In this document: positions 50,040 to 61,795 of the stretch, piece after piece
Layout: each line of letters starts with the position of its first letter
How positions within the stretch are numbered: the first letter of the stretch is position 1
Assembly: GCA_949152475.1 (NCBI GenBank)
Contig: OX424559.1
Location: forward strand, 16,771,809-16,835,808
Length of the DNA stretch: 64,000 nucleotides
Direction: 5' to 3'
Source: Terebella lapidaria
Taxonomy: Eukaryota; Annelida; Polychaeta; Terebellida; Terebellidae
Made by a program: the position numbers and the translations under genes
Notes under the pieces: generated by a model
The model's database searches: none
What the model was told of the DNA's origin: nothing
What the model saw: the letters and a program-made list of their open reading frames with translations, nothing else

Positions 50040-51265
50040 AAGCCACAGAATCTCGATGCCTAAGCTTAGAAAAGAAGCCAAGAATATTGGGAAGAAGCTG
50101 AAAAATCCTATGACAATGTCATGAATGCCTGTGTACATGAAGCCGACTCTGCCATCAGGAACAATTCCAAGTACTTCTTCAGCAATGCCAAGCAATTAAG
50201 CGAGTTACACTGAGAAAATTCAAGAACGTTTGCATCTCTAGAATGCTAGGAAGATGGCTTCATGCCTTCCAAGTAGACTGCTCCCAACGAGTCATCGTCA
50301 ATGGATCCAAGTCCAAACCTTCAACGGTAAAATCAGGTGTGCCTCAAGGATCAGTGCTTGGGCCTCTGCTTTTCCTGGTTTTGATGATAGACATTGACTC
50401 CAGAGTGGCGACATCCTTCATGTCCAGCTTTGCGGTTGATACTCAAGTCGGAAGAAGCATCCAGACAGAATCAGATGTTCATCAACTTCAATTGGATTTT
50501 CAGTCTATTTACCAGTGGGTTGTAGACTGGAAGTGGGCTGTAGACCGGACCGGAAGACCAGAACAACATGAAGTTCAACAGTTTGAATATCTATGCTATG
50601 TTCAAGACAAGGACATACAAGCCCACACTGCATACACGTCAGAGCCTGATGATCAAACTCTGACAGTGTTATCATTGTCAAAGGCAGTGTATATGATCTT
50701 GGGGTCATCATGAGCAGTGACGAAAAATTAAGCAAATAAGGAAAATTTACAGATTGCTCCTGTAGTTGAATCTGCTAACTCCATATATGGATGGATTCTC
50801 AGGGCTTTGAAGCTTACCAGAGATCTTTCATTAGGAAGATACTTGGAACACGTGACCTCAACTACTGGCAGCAACTTCACCTGTACTCGCTTGAGAGACA
50901 TTCCATCATCTACAAATGGCGTATTCTGCAAAATCTGGTGCCAAATTCCTCTCAAACAGGTCGATAGAGGAATCAGAGCCATTCAACATATACGAAGGAT
51001 TCGCACCTGTGTGGTTCCCAAGGTGAACCCTAATGCACCAAGGCAGATGCAGAACCTACGGTAGGCCAGCCTTTCTGTCTGTGGTCCCCGACTGTTCAAC
51101 ACACTCCCGCTGGCAGTTAAGTGTCTCAGGTTGCTCAATGGACTCGTTCAAGAGAAAACTGCCCAGAAAAGTGCCCGATGAACCACAGATACCAGGATAC
51201 ACATCAATTAGGGGGACCCGACACCAACAGTCTACTGGATATGGCCTGGTTCTCTAGTGACTCAC
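50040..51265 (+). pseudogene. Decayed LINE, reverse transcriptase half
   Basis: After a linker (SYDNVMNACVHEADSAIRNN) the sequence jumps to the second half of RT. It reads QRVIVNGSKSKPSTVKSGVP, QGSVLGPLLFL, then SFAVDTQVG where the active site FADDT is expected (near 50430), and LQLDFQSIYQWVVDW. The carboxy-terminal signature (PDEPQIPGYTS) is near 51175-51215. The first RT blocks are missing, so an internal deletion occurred. The catalytic aspartate is lost and frames shift. Probably the same element as the endonuclease half, separated by the SINE insertions. Confidence 0.75.
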
Positions 51266-51284
51266 GTGGATTCATGTGGGAGGT

Positions 51285-53020
51285 GAAAGTTAATGATACC
51301 CTTGAAAATAGGGTAAGAGGTCATATTCAAGGAAACGACAATATTCAGCACATATCATTTCCAATATATCTTAATAATTGATTCCTATGCAGTAAAGTCG
51401 ATAATAAGCAAGACATAAGCCATTTTGTGCTTTGAGCTTGAAAATAAGATCAAAGGTCAAATTCAAGGTTATGAGAATGTTCAGCATATATTATTTCCTA
51501 TATGTGCACAATTGATCCCCAAGCCGTGAAGTCGATAATGAGCATTAAATTAGCCATTTTGTGCTTTGACCTCGAGGTCAAAGGTCAAATTGAATCTCAT
51601 CAAAAAATTCGGTATACATCATTTCCTATATGTACACAGTTTATTCCCAAGCTGTAAAGTTGATAAGCGAGATATTAGAGATTTTGTGCTTTGACCTTGA
51701 AAAGAACTTCAAAGGTCAAGTTCATGGTCATGAGAATATTCAGCATAATCATTTATTATATGTCCACTGTAAAGTGGAGAAGAAACGAGATATTAGCCAT
51801 TTTGTGCTCTGACCTTAAAAATACGGTCAAGGTCAAATTCAAGGTCATGAGAATATTCAGCATATATCATTCCCTATATGTATTCATTGATAGTTCAAGG
51901 TCATGAGAATATTCAGCATATATCATTTCCTATATGGGCGCAATTGATTCCTAAGCCGTAAAGTAAAACAAAACCGAGATATTAGCCATTTTGTGCTTTG
52001 ACCTTGAAAATGAGTCAAAGGTCAAATTCAATCTCATCAAAATATTCGGCACACATTTCCTATATGTCCACAATTTCTTGCCATGCTGTAAAGTTGATAA
52101 TAAGCAAGATATTAGCCATTTTGTGGTCTGACCTCGAAAATAAGGTCAAGGTCAAATTCAAGGTCATGAGAATATTCAGCATATATCATTTCCTATGTTT
52201 ACACAATTGATAGTTCAAGGTCATGAGAATGTTCAGCATAAATCATTTATTATATGTCCACAATTCATTCCCAAGCTGTAACGTGGAGAATAAACGAGAT
52301 ATTAGCCATATTGTGCTCTGACCTTGAAAATACCAGGGTAAGGTCAAATTCAATCTCATCAAAATCTTCGGCATACATTATTTCCTATATGTCCACAATT
52401 TATTCCAAGCTGCATAGTTGATACTAAGCGAGATATTAGCCAATTTGTGCTTTGACCTTCGAAAAGAAATTCAAAGGTCAAGTTCAAGGTCATGAAAATA
52501 TTCAGCATATATCATTTACTACATGTCCACAATTGCCCTGAGCTGTAAAGTGTATAATGAACAAGATATTAGCCACTTTGTGCTACGACCTTGAAAATAA
52601 GGTCAAGGTCAAATTCAACATCCTGGGAATATTCAGCATATATCATTCCCTATATGTCCACAATTGATTCCCAAGCTGTACGTAAAGTCGATAATAAGTG
52701 AGATATTAACCAGTTTGTGCTCTGACATTGAAAATAAGATCGAAGGTCAAGTTCAAGGTCATGAGAATATTCAGCATATATCATATCCTATATGTGCACA
52801 AGCTGTAAAGTAAAAAAAAAAAAACGAGATATTAGCCAATTTGTCTTGTGACCTTGAAAATGAGATCAAATTCAAGGTCACAACAATATTCAGCATACAT
52901 CATTTCCTATATGTTAACAATTGATTCCTAAGCTGTAAAGTCAATAATAAGCAAGATTTCAGCCATTTTGTGCTATGACCTTAATAAAACAATAAAATCA
53001 TAGATCAAAATCAAAGGACA
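51285..53020. repeat. AGGTCA-rich minisatellite array A
   Basis: About 13 imperfect head-to-tail units of roughly 118-135 bp. The unit reads in order CAAGGTCATGAGAATATTCA, a CATATATCATTTCC block, CACAATTGATTC, AAGCTGTAAAGT, and TTAGCCATTTTGTGCTTTGA. AGGTCA half-sites recur several times per unit, often as TCAAGGTCA and sometimes as a DR1 pair (51575-51587). Array B at 60380-61740 is the same unit on the opposite strand. No protein coding. Confidence 0.9.
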
Positions 53021-54346
53021 GCATATACGCGTACGACTTTGTATACGCACAACATTGCACATACAACAAACCTTTCGCACTATCCCTGGGCAATTACTGG
53101 TCTCCATAACGAATTTACACACAACCCCTTTTTTGAGCACTCAAGGTCACCAGAGATCAATTCCCTGTCACCAAAAGATACACTACATAAAATTCCCCAC
53201 ATATTCATTATACTCATCGAACTCATCTTTGACAGTTTTGTCTCTGATGAGCAATGTACACACCCTGAGGTAGCCATACTTTTTTACATTTAGCATATAG
53301 GTCAAGTTCAAGGTCACCAAAAGATGTACTACACATGGCTTGCTATATTTTAGTATGGTGATGCTCATCATAGAACCCCAGACTCCAACTCTCAGCTTAT
53401 AGTAACGTAAAGCACGTAACAATAAAATGGTAATACATGTTTTATTATAAATATTCAGCCACATCATGAACATTGTATTTACATAGAATAAAATATATGT
53501 ACAACATGTACACAATTATGTAGTAAATTTATACGAAGCTGCAACAGTGATAAAAATACATTTAAATAGTAAGATTTCTTGTCGCACCCTCTGACAAGAC
53601 ACCAGTTGGTTGTGCACAAGTGATATAAATATATATACATGTATGCACTGTAACACATCCACAATTGAAGTACAGGGCATATTTAATACTGAGTGTTCGG
53701 AAACAACACTTTTTCTTGGAAATACAGATTTGTGTGCATATAGTGAGCAGTTACAGCCCAAAGATACCTTTGAAGGAGCTCGATAGATTTGCCACATGCT
53801 CTTAAACAGTTGTCTGTACAATTAACAAACTGAAACTGGTAAAACCATTCTACTTCGCGTCGCATACAAGCGGCAAATTTCGCTAATTGAATAAAATTTG
53901 CCGATATATACGGACAAATATTCATGCATGTTTACCAAAATAGCTAAATTATATGGGCTTTTTTGTTTCACAGTACGTGGAAATCCTAAATCACTAGTTG
54001 ATAAAAATATGAACTGTAGTTCATACACATACACGGAGGTACTCACTATAATTACAGACAAGTATTGTCGCAACAAACATGCATATCACAGTCGAATAAA
54101 ACTAAAACAATAAATATTGAAACCATACAAGACACAGTCCATCTGAACATACATGTTTATCAATGTGACAATGACACAAACTATTCAAATTTATCTGATA
54201 TAGATCTTTTCGCATGCCAAAATCTAGACAAAATTTGTGAGAAAAATGGTTATAGATTTTAATCAAAATGTCACAGTGGCGTCCGACATGAAACTGATCG
54301 GACGAATGCGGCCTGTCTCTGGTTCGGCGGATGGTCAGTTTGGTCA
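53021..54346. other. Spacer between minisatellite and CFAP45 distal exon
   Basis: AT-rich, with one more partial AGGTCA phrase near 53300. It probably includes the 3' untranslated region of the distal CFAP45 transcript: a plus-strand TTTATT (AATAAA on the coding strand) is at 53438-53443. The overlapping short open frames show no protein character. Confidence 0.4.
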
Positions 54347-54422
54347 CTAGGTGGCAATGTGTTGAGGTTGGTTGATTTTTCGTTCGATCTGTGTCAGATA
54401 TTTCTCGTGGATGCCGGCATTT
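54347..54422 (-). CDS. CFAP45: Alternative last exon of CFAP45
   Basis: A TTTTGCAG acceptor precedes 54422. With the phase-2 end of the exon at 55522-55746 it reads R-N-A-G-I-H-E-K-Y-L-T-Q-I-E-R-K-I-N and then QPQHIAT before TAG at 54347-54349. The regular last exon, in the same phase, reads R-A-I-G-I-P-E-K-Y-I-S-D-V-A-R-K-A-N and then six residues before its stop. Length (76 against 73 coding bases), phase, and the GIxEKYxxxxxRKxN pattern all correspond, so this is a tandem-duplicated terminal exon 0.8 kb downstream. Whether it is spliced, and whether the two are used in different cells, is unknown. It could also be an unused relic, but there are no stops or splice-site damage. Confidence 0.72.
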
Positions 54423-55153
54423 CTGCAAAATACAGCAAGGATTGAATGAATACACATGTGGTGGTATGTTTTCCTACCCAGTATCAGGCAGTAGATTCAA
54501 TTCAACTCGTAAAAACTCTTGGTAAACTTTTGTACAGAACTCTCCAATGTGGGAATAAAATATTTATAAAATAACATCACAATTTTTCGATGTTCATATA
54601 GACATATAGTGCATACATGTATGTAGTCAACAAAATATCCACGATACCATTTGCAACATGTATCACAAACAGATTACTTCATGCTATACACCATACAGTA
54701 CACATGTACAGTGTAAGTACGAAAGCTAATGTATGCAATTGTGTATAGCTGACATGCTTCTGTGCTCAATCTACATGATCTAGAAATGAAGAATTCTTCT
54801 AGTAATTTACATGGAATCGTTTCGTGAGAGAAAATATGATTCATATATATATATATATGGAAACGAAAACATGCGCGTGCTCTTTCATTTGTACAGGTAG
54901 AATGCTACAGTGTGACATGCCACATGCATGTTGATATCAAGACAGGGATCAGGACAAGATGACTCGCATGCAAAGAAACCATTTGAATATTTTCGCCATG
55001 CATACACCATTCGTGGTGCTGACAGACAAAAAGAAAGATGCAGCAATTGTGGATGGGTTCTGCTATGATAGAAACCATGCCTGTGGAGAAAGAAACTAGG
55101 GGAATGAGCATGCAATTATCAATTGAACTGTGCGAGTCGTACATAATAGTCAC

Positions 55154-58100
55154 TCAGGACACGTTGACGGTCATGTTGGCCTTCCTAGCAACATCACTGA
55201 TGTACTTCTCTGGGATACCAATAGCCCTGTTAGGAGAGACAACTGTTACTGTTGGTTGACTATGTATGTCAATATTTATGGCAGGCTCATTGATCGCGAC
55301 ATGAGTCAAGATTGCGTCAAGATCTCTAAGATGAGATACTTACCATTAAGTACAAACCTGCTGCTTCATGAGCTTATAAACAATGAACTTGTACCATACT
55401 ACAAAGCCGAAGTACATTGACTTAGCTATAGCATTAGTTGGCTACATGTAAATTGTCACCATGGCTACCGAACACACAGTACATGTAACTCATCACCATG
55501 ACTACACAGAAAGCTACGGACCTAAGCTCGTTGAGTTTCTTGCGCTTGATCTCCTCCAGTCGGGCGCGTCGAAGTCTCGCCTCTTCGTCGAGTCGCACGC
55601 CCTCCTGGAAGAAGTCGTTGCGATTCTGGATACGCTGCTGTTCCTTGTCGTGGATCTGGAGCCGGACCTCATCAGCGTACTGTGTGCGCGCTTGTCGCTT
55701 TTCGTCCTCTGAGCGACGGTCACGCTCCACTAACTCCTCCTGTGCCCTGGAGATATGACACAGGATAGTACGTAATGATTTGTTTTTCATGAATACAAAT
55801 ATCAATTTGGTTTATTGTGGGAGGCCTGACAATTGTAAATTAATTTTGAATTTTATGCTGGTTAGCATGATTCTGATTTGGAAATCTTTGAGCAAAGAGA
55901 AAAATCTTGACTCAAATAAATAGCTAAGATAGGAATCCCAAACCATAATAACCCCCTCCGCCCACTATAACCATAAGTGTAATTGCTTCAAGAGGCATCA
56001 CCTCTATTAACTCAGCCTTAGAGCTATTACAGCACTCAATGCGACTAGGCCACGTACCTGAGCACTCGCTCGAAGTCTGCCCTTTCCCTCTGGGCCTGCA
56101 CCGCCAGGAAATGTTCCTTCTGGTTCATCTGCTGGGCACGCGCCGCCTTCAACATATCCTCCGTCTCAGCTTTCTGTCGCGCCTCTTCGGCCTCCTTCTT
56201 CCGCCACTCTCGCTCGGCCTGTTCCTGTGCCCGCTTGGCGCGTAGCTGGTCCCTCTCGGCCTGTTCATCGCGAGCGCGTTCCTGGAGAGCTCGCAGTCTG
56301 GCGACCTCTCGTTCTTTCTCGATACGAATAGCTTCCTGTTCTTTCTCATAGGCTGCCTCCCGTTCCTGAAGCATACACACAGTTCAAATAACTCTGGCAC
56401 ATACAACTCTCAGTTTGTCACTGTAAATTTAATATATTTACATGACAACCAAGAAAATAATAAACTGTATACAAAGGTCCAAAATTTGGTTTTCAAAATT
56501 GAATAAAAATTTCACTGAGGGCAAGGTTTGAAATCAGTTTGATTCAGCGTTACAGATTGGATCTTGTCACGATAATCTTATTAAAGTTTTCTCTGTTCAA
56601 CACTTAGAAGGAATAAATCACAATGGTGAGTGCATTCTTTCTGCGCAGACTTCACAAACAGTGACATACCGCTTTCTCTTTTTGGTACTCGAGGACTTTA
56701 GCTTCAATCATCTTGTCCTGTTCCTGGTCGAGAGCCTTGCGTCGCACGATGTCGGCGTTACACTGGTGCAGCTCCTGTCGGAGATGTTGCTGCTCCTCAC
56801 GGCGACGATCTAGCTTGTCTGCCTCTTCCTGACAAAGCTTGTCCAAGTATTTCTGCATGGCACGGTTCTCCTGATCTTTACGCTCTAGCTCCAAGAGACG
56901 CTCCTGTATGAACAATGGATACTCTTCAACAATATGGACATCAAACAGTCAGTGTATCTGTCATATGATATAATTTTCAGGTCTTTTTAAATCAGATGCA
57001 TCATGTATTTATCTGGATGCACTTAAAAGAATTGACCTATCGCCAAAGCCCCTAAAAGTTGTCCGAGTTGCACATTTTACGTCAGCAAACTTCTCTTTGG
57101 CTAATAATGACGTTTTGCAGAATGCGTCGAAAATGACGTACAAAGACTCGGACAAACTGGTTCTGCGATAGGTTAATTATAGGGTTTATACATGTATGGG
57201 CCACCCGCTTAAAACATAAAATCAGTTTAGATGTTAGGTACTTTTGAACTATCCCCTTTGCTACTTTGTTTATATCATCATTGATTTCTGATGGGAGGTA
57301 GGGATGAGGCTATATAGTCATCCTATAGGTAGCCAAGGTTACTGCCGAGCTGTTGCTAAGGTTACCTGTTCATTCTCCTGGATCTGATCCATGATTTTCA
57401 TGGCGCCCAGCAGTCGCTGTTCCTTGCGCGTTTTCTCGATCTCCTCCTCAATCTTGATCGCATTTACGCGGTCGACCTCCATCATCTGATCGAGTCGTTG
57501 CTCCTCCTCCTCCAGCTCACCCTTCACGAGCCCCTTCTCCATGATCTGCGCATCTCTGATCGCGTGACACTTCGCGTTTAAGATCAGCTCGTTGAGTTTT
57601 TTAATCTCGTCTTCTTGTTCTTGTAGCTGCTCGATGGCTTTCTTTCGCAGGTACTCGCCCTTTTCTTGCTGTTCTTCCTCGAGTTCCGATAGTTTCTCGT
57701 TCTTCTGGCGTTGCAGGTCCTTCATCTTCATGTAGTCCTTGCGTGACTGGACGTTATTCTGGAAGAGGTCGATCATGGTCATGTCCATTTCAGGAATTAC
57801 AAATTAAATTCTAATGTCAGGAGACTGATAAATGTTTTCATCGAGTTTTGAAAAGATACCCAATTCATGAAGGTCAAATCTGAGGATGATTGTGATAATG
57901 TGAATTTTGGAAGGACAAAACAGCAATGAGACAAGATTGTATTCTATATCGAGGAATCTCAGTTCAGTCACCTGCAGAGTTTCCTTGAGTTTCTTGAGAT
58001 CTTCGAGCTGTTTAGATTTCTGTGCCTCGGTGAGGATGCGAGCTGCCGTGCGCATTCGCTCGTACTCATGTCGTGGCAGGATCATGCTGTTTCCCGATGG

Positions 58101-58885
58101 ATCTTCCTGAGGCACACTGGCAAATACATTGAGAATCAATTAAACCATCATGAAATTCATCACAAAAATATGAATTAGATATTCTAATGCAAGATCAAGA
58201 TTGAATTGAATGTAGTGACACTGTGCCACAAGTAGTGCTAGTTTGATATTAGTGCTCTAGTCTACACTCTGCATGCGTATACATGCTATTTGAGTGCATT
58301 ACTTGTATATACAATATTCCCAATCTATCGTAGGTTGAATTGTGCTTTATTTTAAAATTTTGAACACTCACATGAGGTTGCGAATGAGGTCCTTCGTGAT
58401 AACTTGAACTGTCTCACGACCTTTCTTCTTGCCTCCGCTTCGGCGCTGACTGCGGGCCTGAGCCTGTTCCTCAATGGCGGTGACTCCGGCCTCATCGCGT
58501 CTCTTCTCCTCCAGCATCTGATGGCGTTGTACCTCACGATGCGGTGCGCCAAATAATGACTCATCAACTTGTGATGATCGTGCCACGATCCGGTAATTCC
58601 GTGTCTTGGCACGCTGTGAGCCCCCGGACACCACACTACCCCCACTGTATGAACTTCCGGGCTAAGAAGCACAAAGACGACAACTCATCATAACTGATAA
58701 CAATAAGACAATGACACGGCCAACCTCGGTTGCCCAATATGATGATGACTAGAAAGATGTGCTGCTGGTCTATAGATATAGTGTTTATCCATGAGCAGAG
58801 AGTGGTGAATTCTAAAAAAGCAGTCAAATCAAATCATGAAAATTGAAAGATTTCAAGAGTTTTGAAAATGAGTCAAGCTTACCAT
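55154..58885 (-). CDS. CFAP45: Cilia- and flagella-associated protein 45
   Basis: Coding exons in order: 58883-58885 (ATG alone), 58372-58661, 57972-58116, 57366-57758, 56670-56903, 56058-56365, 55522-55746, 55154-55226. All junctions are GT-AG and the phases (0,2,0,0,0,2,2) agree. They give 556 residues plus stop, close to the roughly 550 of vertebrate CFAP45 (CCDC19/NESG1). Family signatures include SSQVDESLFG near the start, VPQEDPSGNSMI, LILNAKCHAIRDAQIMEKG and RLDQMMEV in the middle, and EIKRKKLNELR with GIPEKY at the end. The protein is almost entirely charged coiled coil. It is a microtubule inner protein of axonemal doublets that contributes to beating of motile cilia. An RFX-like site lies upstream and a second last exon downstream. 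Confidence 0.95.
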
Positions 58886-59072
58886 ATTGAATCGTGAATT
58901 ATCTCAACAAAACCAGATCCAGTGGAGTATTTTTATAACTATTTGATAGCTAACGGGTCAGTCAGCATCTATTTCTCGTATCTGTAGTGCTATCTAAGTC
59001 TATATTGGCACAATTTAATTTGTTTTTGGTTCTATCATGTCCGTGTGATGTCCAAATGATATTTACACCATT

Positions 59073-59089
59073 GTTGTTATGGTAACAAC
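59073..59089. promoter_or_regulatory. RFX X-box-like motif upstream of CFAP45
   Basis: GTTGTTATGGTAACAAC is an imperfect palindrome with a perfect GGTAAC half-site; the other half departs from the GTNRCC consensus. It lies about 190 bp upstream of the CFAP45 start codon. RFX factors drive ciliary genes through such sites at this distance, which fits the gene's role. Confidence 0.5.
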
Positions 59090-59105
59090 AAGTTCCTATT
59101 GCAGA

Positions 59106-59119
59106 GCGCCATCTGGCGA
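59106..59119. promoter_or_regulatory. CTCF-like motif
   Basis: GCGCCATCTGGCGA matches the CTCF core GCGCCMYCTRSTGG at 12 of 14 positions and sits 17 bp from the X-box-like site. It could be an insulator or promoter-proximal CTCF site, or chance. Confidence 0.3.
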
Positions 59120-60379
59120 TTATACGGCCTTTACCGTAATTTGACGTATCCCGGTACTCGTAATTAATGTTAGTGTTGTGTGCACTGCATGGAGACAATC
59201 TGCGAAGGGAAGTATATTATGTGTCTATGGAGTTGCCTAACAAATATTCGTAGGGTGCGTGAGTGGGAGAAGTTATCGAGAACCCCACTAGGATATATAA
59301 GTCGACATACTGAGGCAATAATCTGAGACACTAAGCCTAATTATATCGCACCACATAAAATTAACTCGCGAGTTTGACAAGACAATAACGAACACATATA
59401 GTTTAGTAGTGGGGACCGGGAGTGGTGATTTCATTTTGAGAGACGTTGAAGCTAGGTGCTCTTCAGTGATGACATATGATTTTTATTGTACTCCAAACAC
59501 TATAGTTTATTCAATGGTTATATTCAAGTAAATTTCTACTTGAGCCTGGCAAAATTTGTGATTCATTGACGTTTTTGTTTTTGCTCCGTTGTTTTGTTTG
59601 ATCTTAAACTGCATATATAATCATGTTATGGGGTCGTGGTTCGTATGAGGAGGCTTTAGCTATAAGTGTTTTGATATGACAATTCGATCACCAGAACGAT
59701 TTCACGAAGGGGAAATTCAACAGTAGGCATTATTATGTGACGAGACTGAGACAGGCGTTTAAAGAGGTACTATATAGGAGATTTCCAAGATTTTCTCCCG
59801 ACGCTTCCATCTATAGAACCAAACGTCAGATAACGTTTTTGACCCAGGATCTCTGCCGAGCTGACCTGTTCAAATCTTTCTGAAATTTTACACAAAGACG
59901 TCTAAAAGATGTTTCAAAAGAGACGTGTTTTTCGGTTACTGGACCTATGGTCCGATAACCTATTGGCATGGCGTTGCGTCCGTCGTCCGTCGTCCGTCGT
60001 CGTCCACATTTTTATCTTTTTTGTTTACGGGCGAGTTTTTCTGAAATTTGGCACAAAAATTCCCAAAAATATTTCAAGAGTTTTTTGCTTTTCGCTATTA
60101 TTTAAAAATGGCGGCCATTTTCGAAGAAAAATGGCCAATTTTGGACTTTGATGGCCGTTTTTCTAAAAATCTGTTCAGCAACTTTTTTTCCTATCGATGC
60201 ATACCACTCCTCATATACCCCTGTTATTTTTATAGGTTTCGTTGCCCTTGAATTGCTCGAAGTGGGCCATTTTGGCCCAAACTCGGCCCAAATGGGAGTT
60301 TCCCATGTTAAATTCTCTTATGCTTTAAAATGGGACACATTATGCATAATATATAACTTAATATTGAGATTAGAGACTA

Positions 60380-61740
60380 GGAATCAATTGTGGACATATA
60401 GGAAATGATATATGCTGAATATTCTCGTGACCTTGAATTTGACCTCTGACCTCAGTTTAAGGTCAGAGCACAAAATGGCTTATATCTCGCTTGTTATCGA
60501 CTTTAAAGCTTAGGAATCAATTGTGGACATATAGGAAATGATAAATGCCGAATATTCTGATGACCTTGAATTTGACCTTTGACCTAAATTTCAAGGTCAC
60601 AGGACAAAATGACTGATATCTCCCTTATTATCGATTTTACAGCTTAGGAATCAACAGGGGTTATCAGAAATATCTGCAATCACCAGCGGGCAGCACTGCT
60701 TTATCAGTCTTATGACGTCATTTTACTGTTTTTGCTGGCATTATCAATATAAACGTATTGCCGCCAAAATGTACGTCACCTTTGATTACAGACGATATCT
60801 GTTTATGATTTTGGCGCCGAAAAGGACTGATAGTACAATGCTGCCCTCTGTTGAATGATGTTTGATAACCCCTACATATAGAAAATGATGTATGCTGAAT
60901 ATTGCCATGACCTTGAATTCGACCTTTGACCTCAAAGGATAAAATGGCTAATATTTTGCTCCTCTATTGACTTCATGGCTTAGGAACCAATTGTGGACAT
61001 AATATAAATCATATACACTGAATATTTTGATGACCTTGAATTTGACCTTGAACTTATTTTAAAGGTCAGAGCACAAAATTGCTAATATCTCACTTATCAT
61101 CGACTTTACAGCTTAGGATTCCGTAGTGAACATATAGGGAATGATATGTGCTGAACATTTTGGTGACCTTAAATTTGACCTTTAACCTCATTTTCCAGGT
61201 CAAAGAACAAAGTGGCTAATATATCGCTTATTATCGACTTCACAACTTAGGAATCAACTGCGAACAGGAAATGATATATGCTGAATATTCTCATGACCTT
61301 GAACTTGATTTTTGACCTCATTTTCAAGGTCAGATAATATCTCACTTATTGTCAACTTTACAGCTTAGGAACCAATTGTGGTCAAACTCCAAATGATATA
61401 TGCTGAATATTCTCGTGACCTAGACTTGACCAATAACCTTATTTTCAAGTTTCCTTCGACCTGATTTTCAAGGTGACAGGACAAAATGGCTAATATCTCG
61501 CTTATTGACTTCATATTGTGGGAATCAATGATGGACATACAGAAAATGTTATACGCCAAATATTCTGATGACCTTGAATTTGACCTTTGCTCTCATTTTC
61601 AAGGCCACAGGACAAAATTGCTAATATCTCTCTGATTATTGAATTTACAGCTTAGCAATCAACTGTGGACATGATATATGCTTAATATTATATATGCTGA
61701 ATATTCTCTTTCCCTTGAATTTAACCAGTGACCTGGCTAA
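60380..61740. repeat. AGGTCA-rich minisatellite array B
   Basis: About nine imperfect units with a period near 133 bp (for example GAATCAATTG at 60381 and 60514), the reverse complement of array A. TGACCTTGAATTTGACCTTT strings give half-site clusters, with a DR1 pair at 60573-60585. It is interrupted by the MITE at 60656-60873. Confidence 0.9.
60656..60873. mobile_element. Small MITE nested in the minisatellite
   Basis: A 218 bp element with perfect 11-bp ends AGGGGTTATCA and imperfect inverted similarity extending about 55 bp (GGGCAGCACTG...ATCAGTC on both arms). It interrupts a minisatellite unit whose sequence resumes right after it (ACATATAGAAAATGAT). It contains TGACGTCA at its left third. 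No target duplication longer than two bases is clear. Confidence 0.75.
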
Positions 61741-61754
61741 CATCTAAAATATTA

Positions 61755-61756
<2 letters not shown>

Positions 61757-61790
<34 letters not shown>
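61757..61790. repeat. TA microsatellite
   Basis: Uninterrupted TA dinucleotides just past array B. Confidence 0.9.

Positions 61791-61795
<5 letters not shown>

Larger units (their letters stand above)
58886..59758. other. Upstream region of CFAP45
   Basis: It carries the X-box-like and CTCF-like motifs. The transcription start probably lies in 58900-59100, as the first coding exon holds only the ATG and its untranslated part runs upward. The remainder to 59758 is AT-rich without further recognised content. Confidence 0.45.

Noticed and set aside
54885..55153. Minus-strand frames just downstream of the CFAP45 stop
   Set aside because: They lie in the 3' untranslated region or last intron, and do not continue the family's tail; the last-exon phase excludes them.
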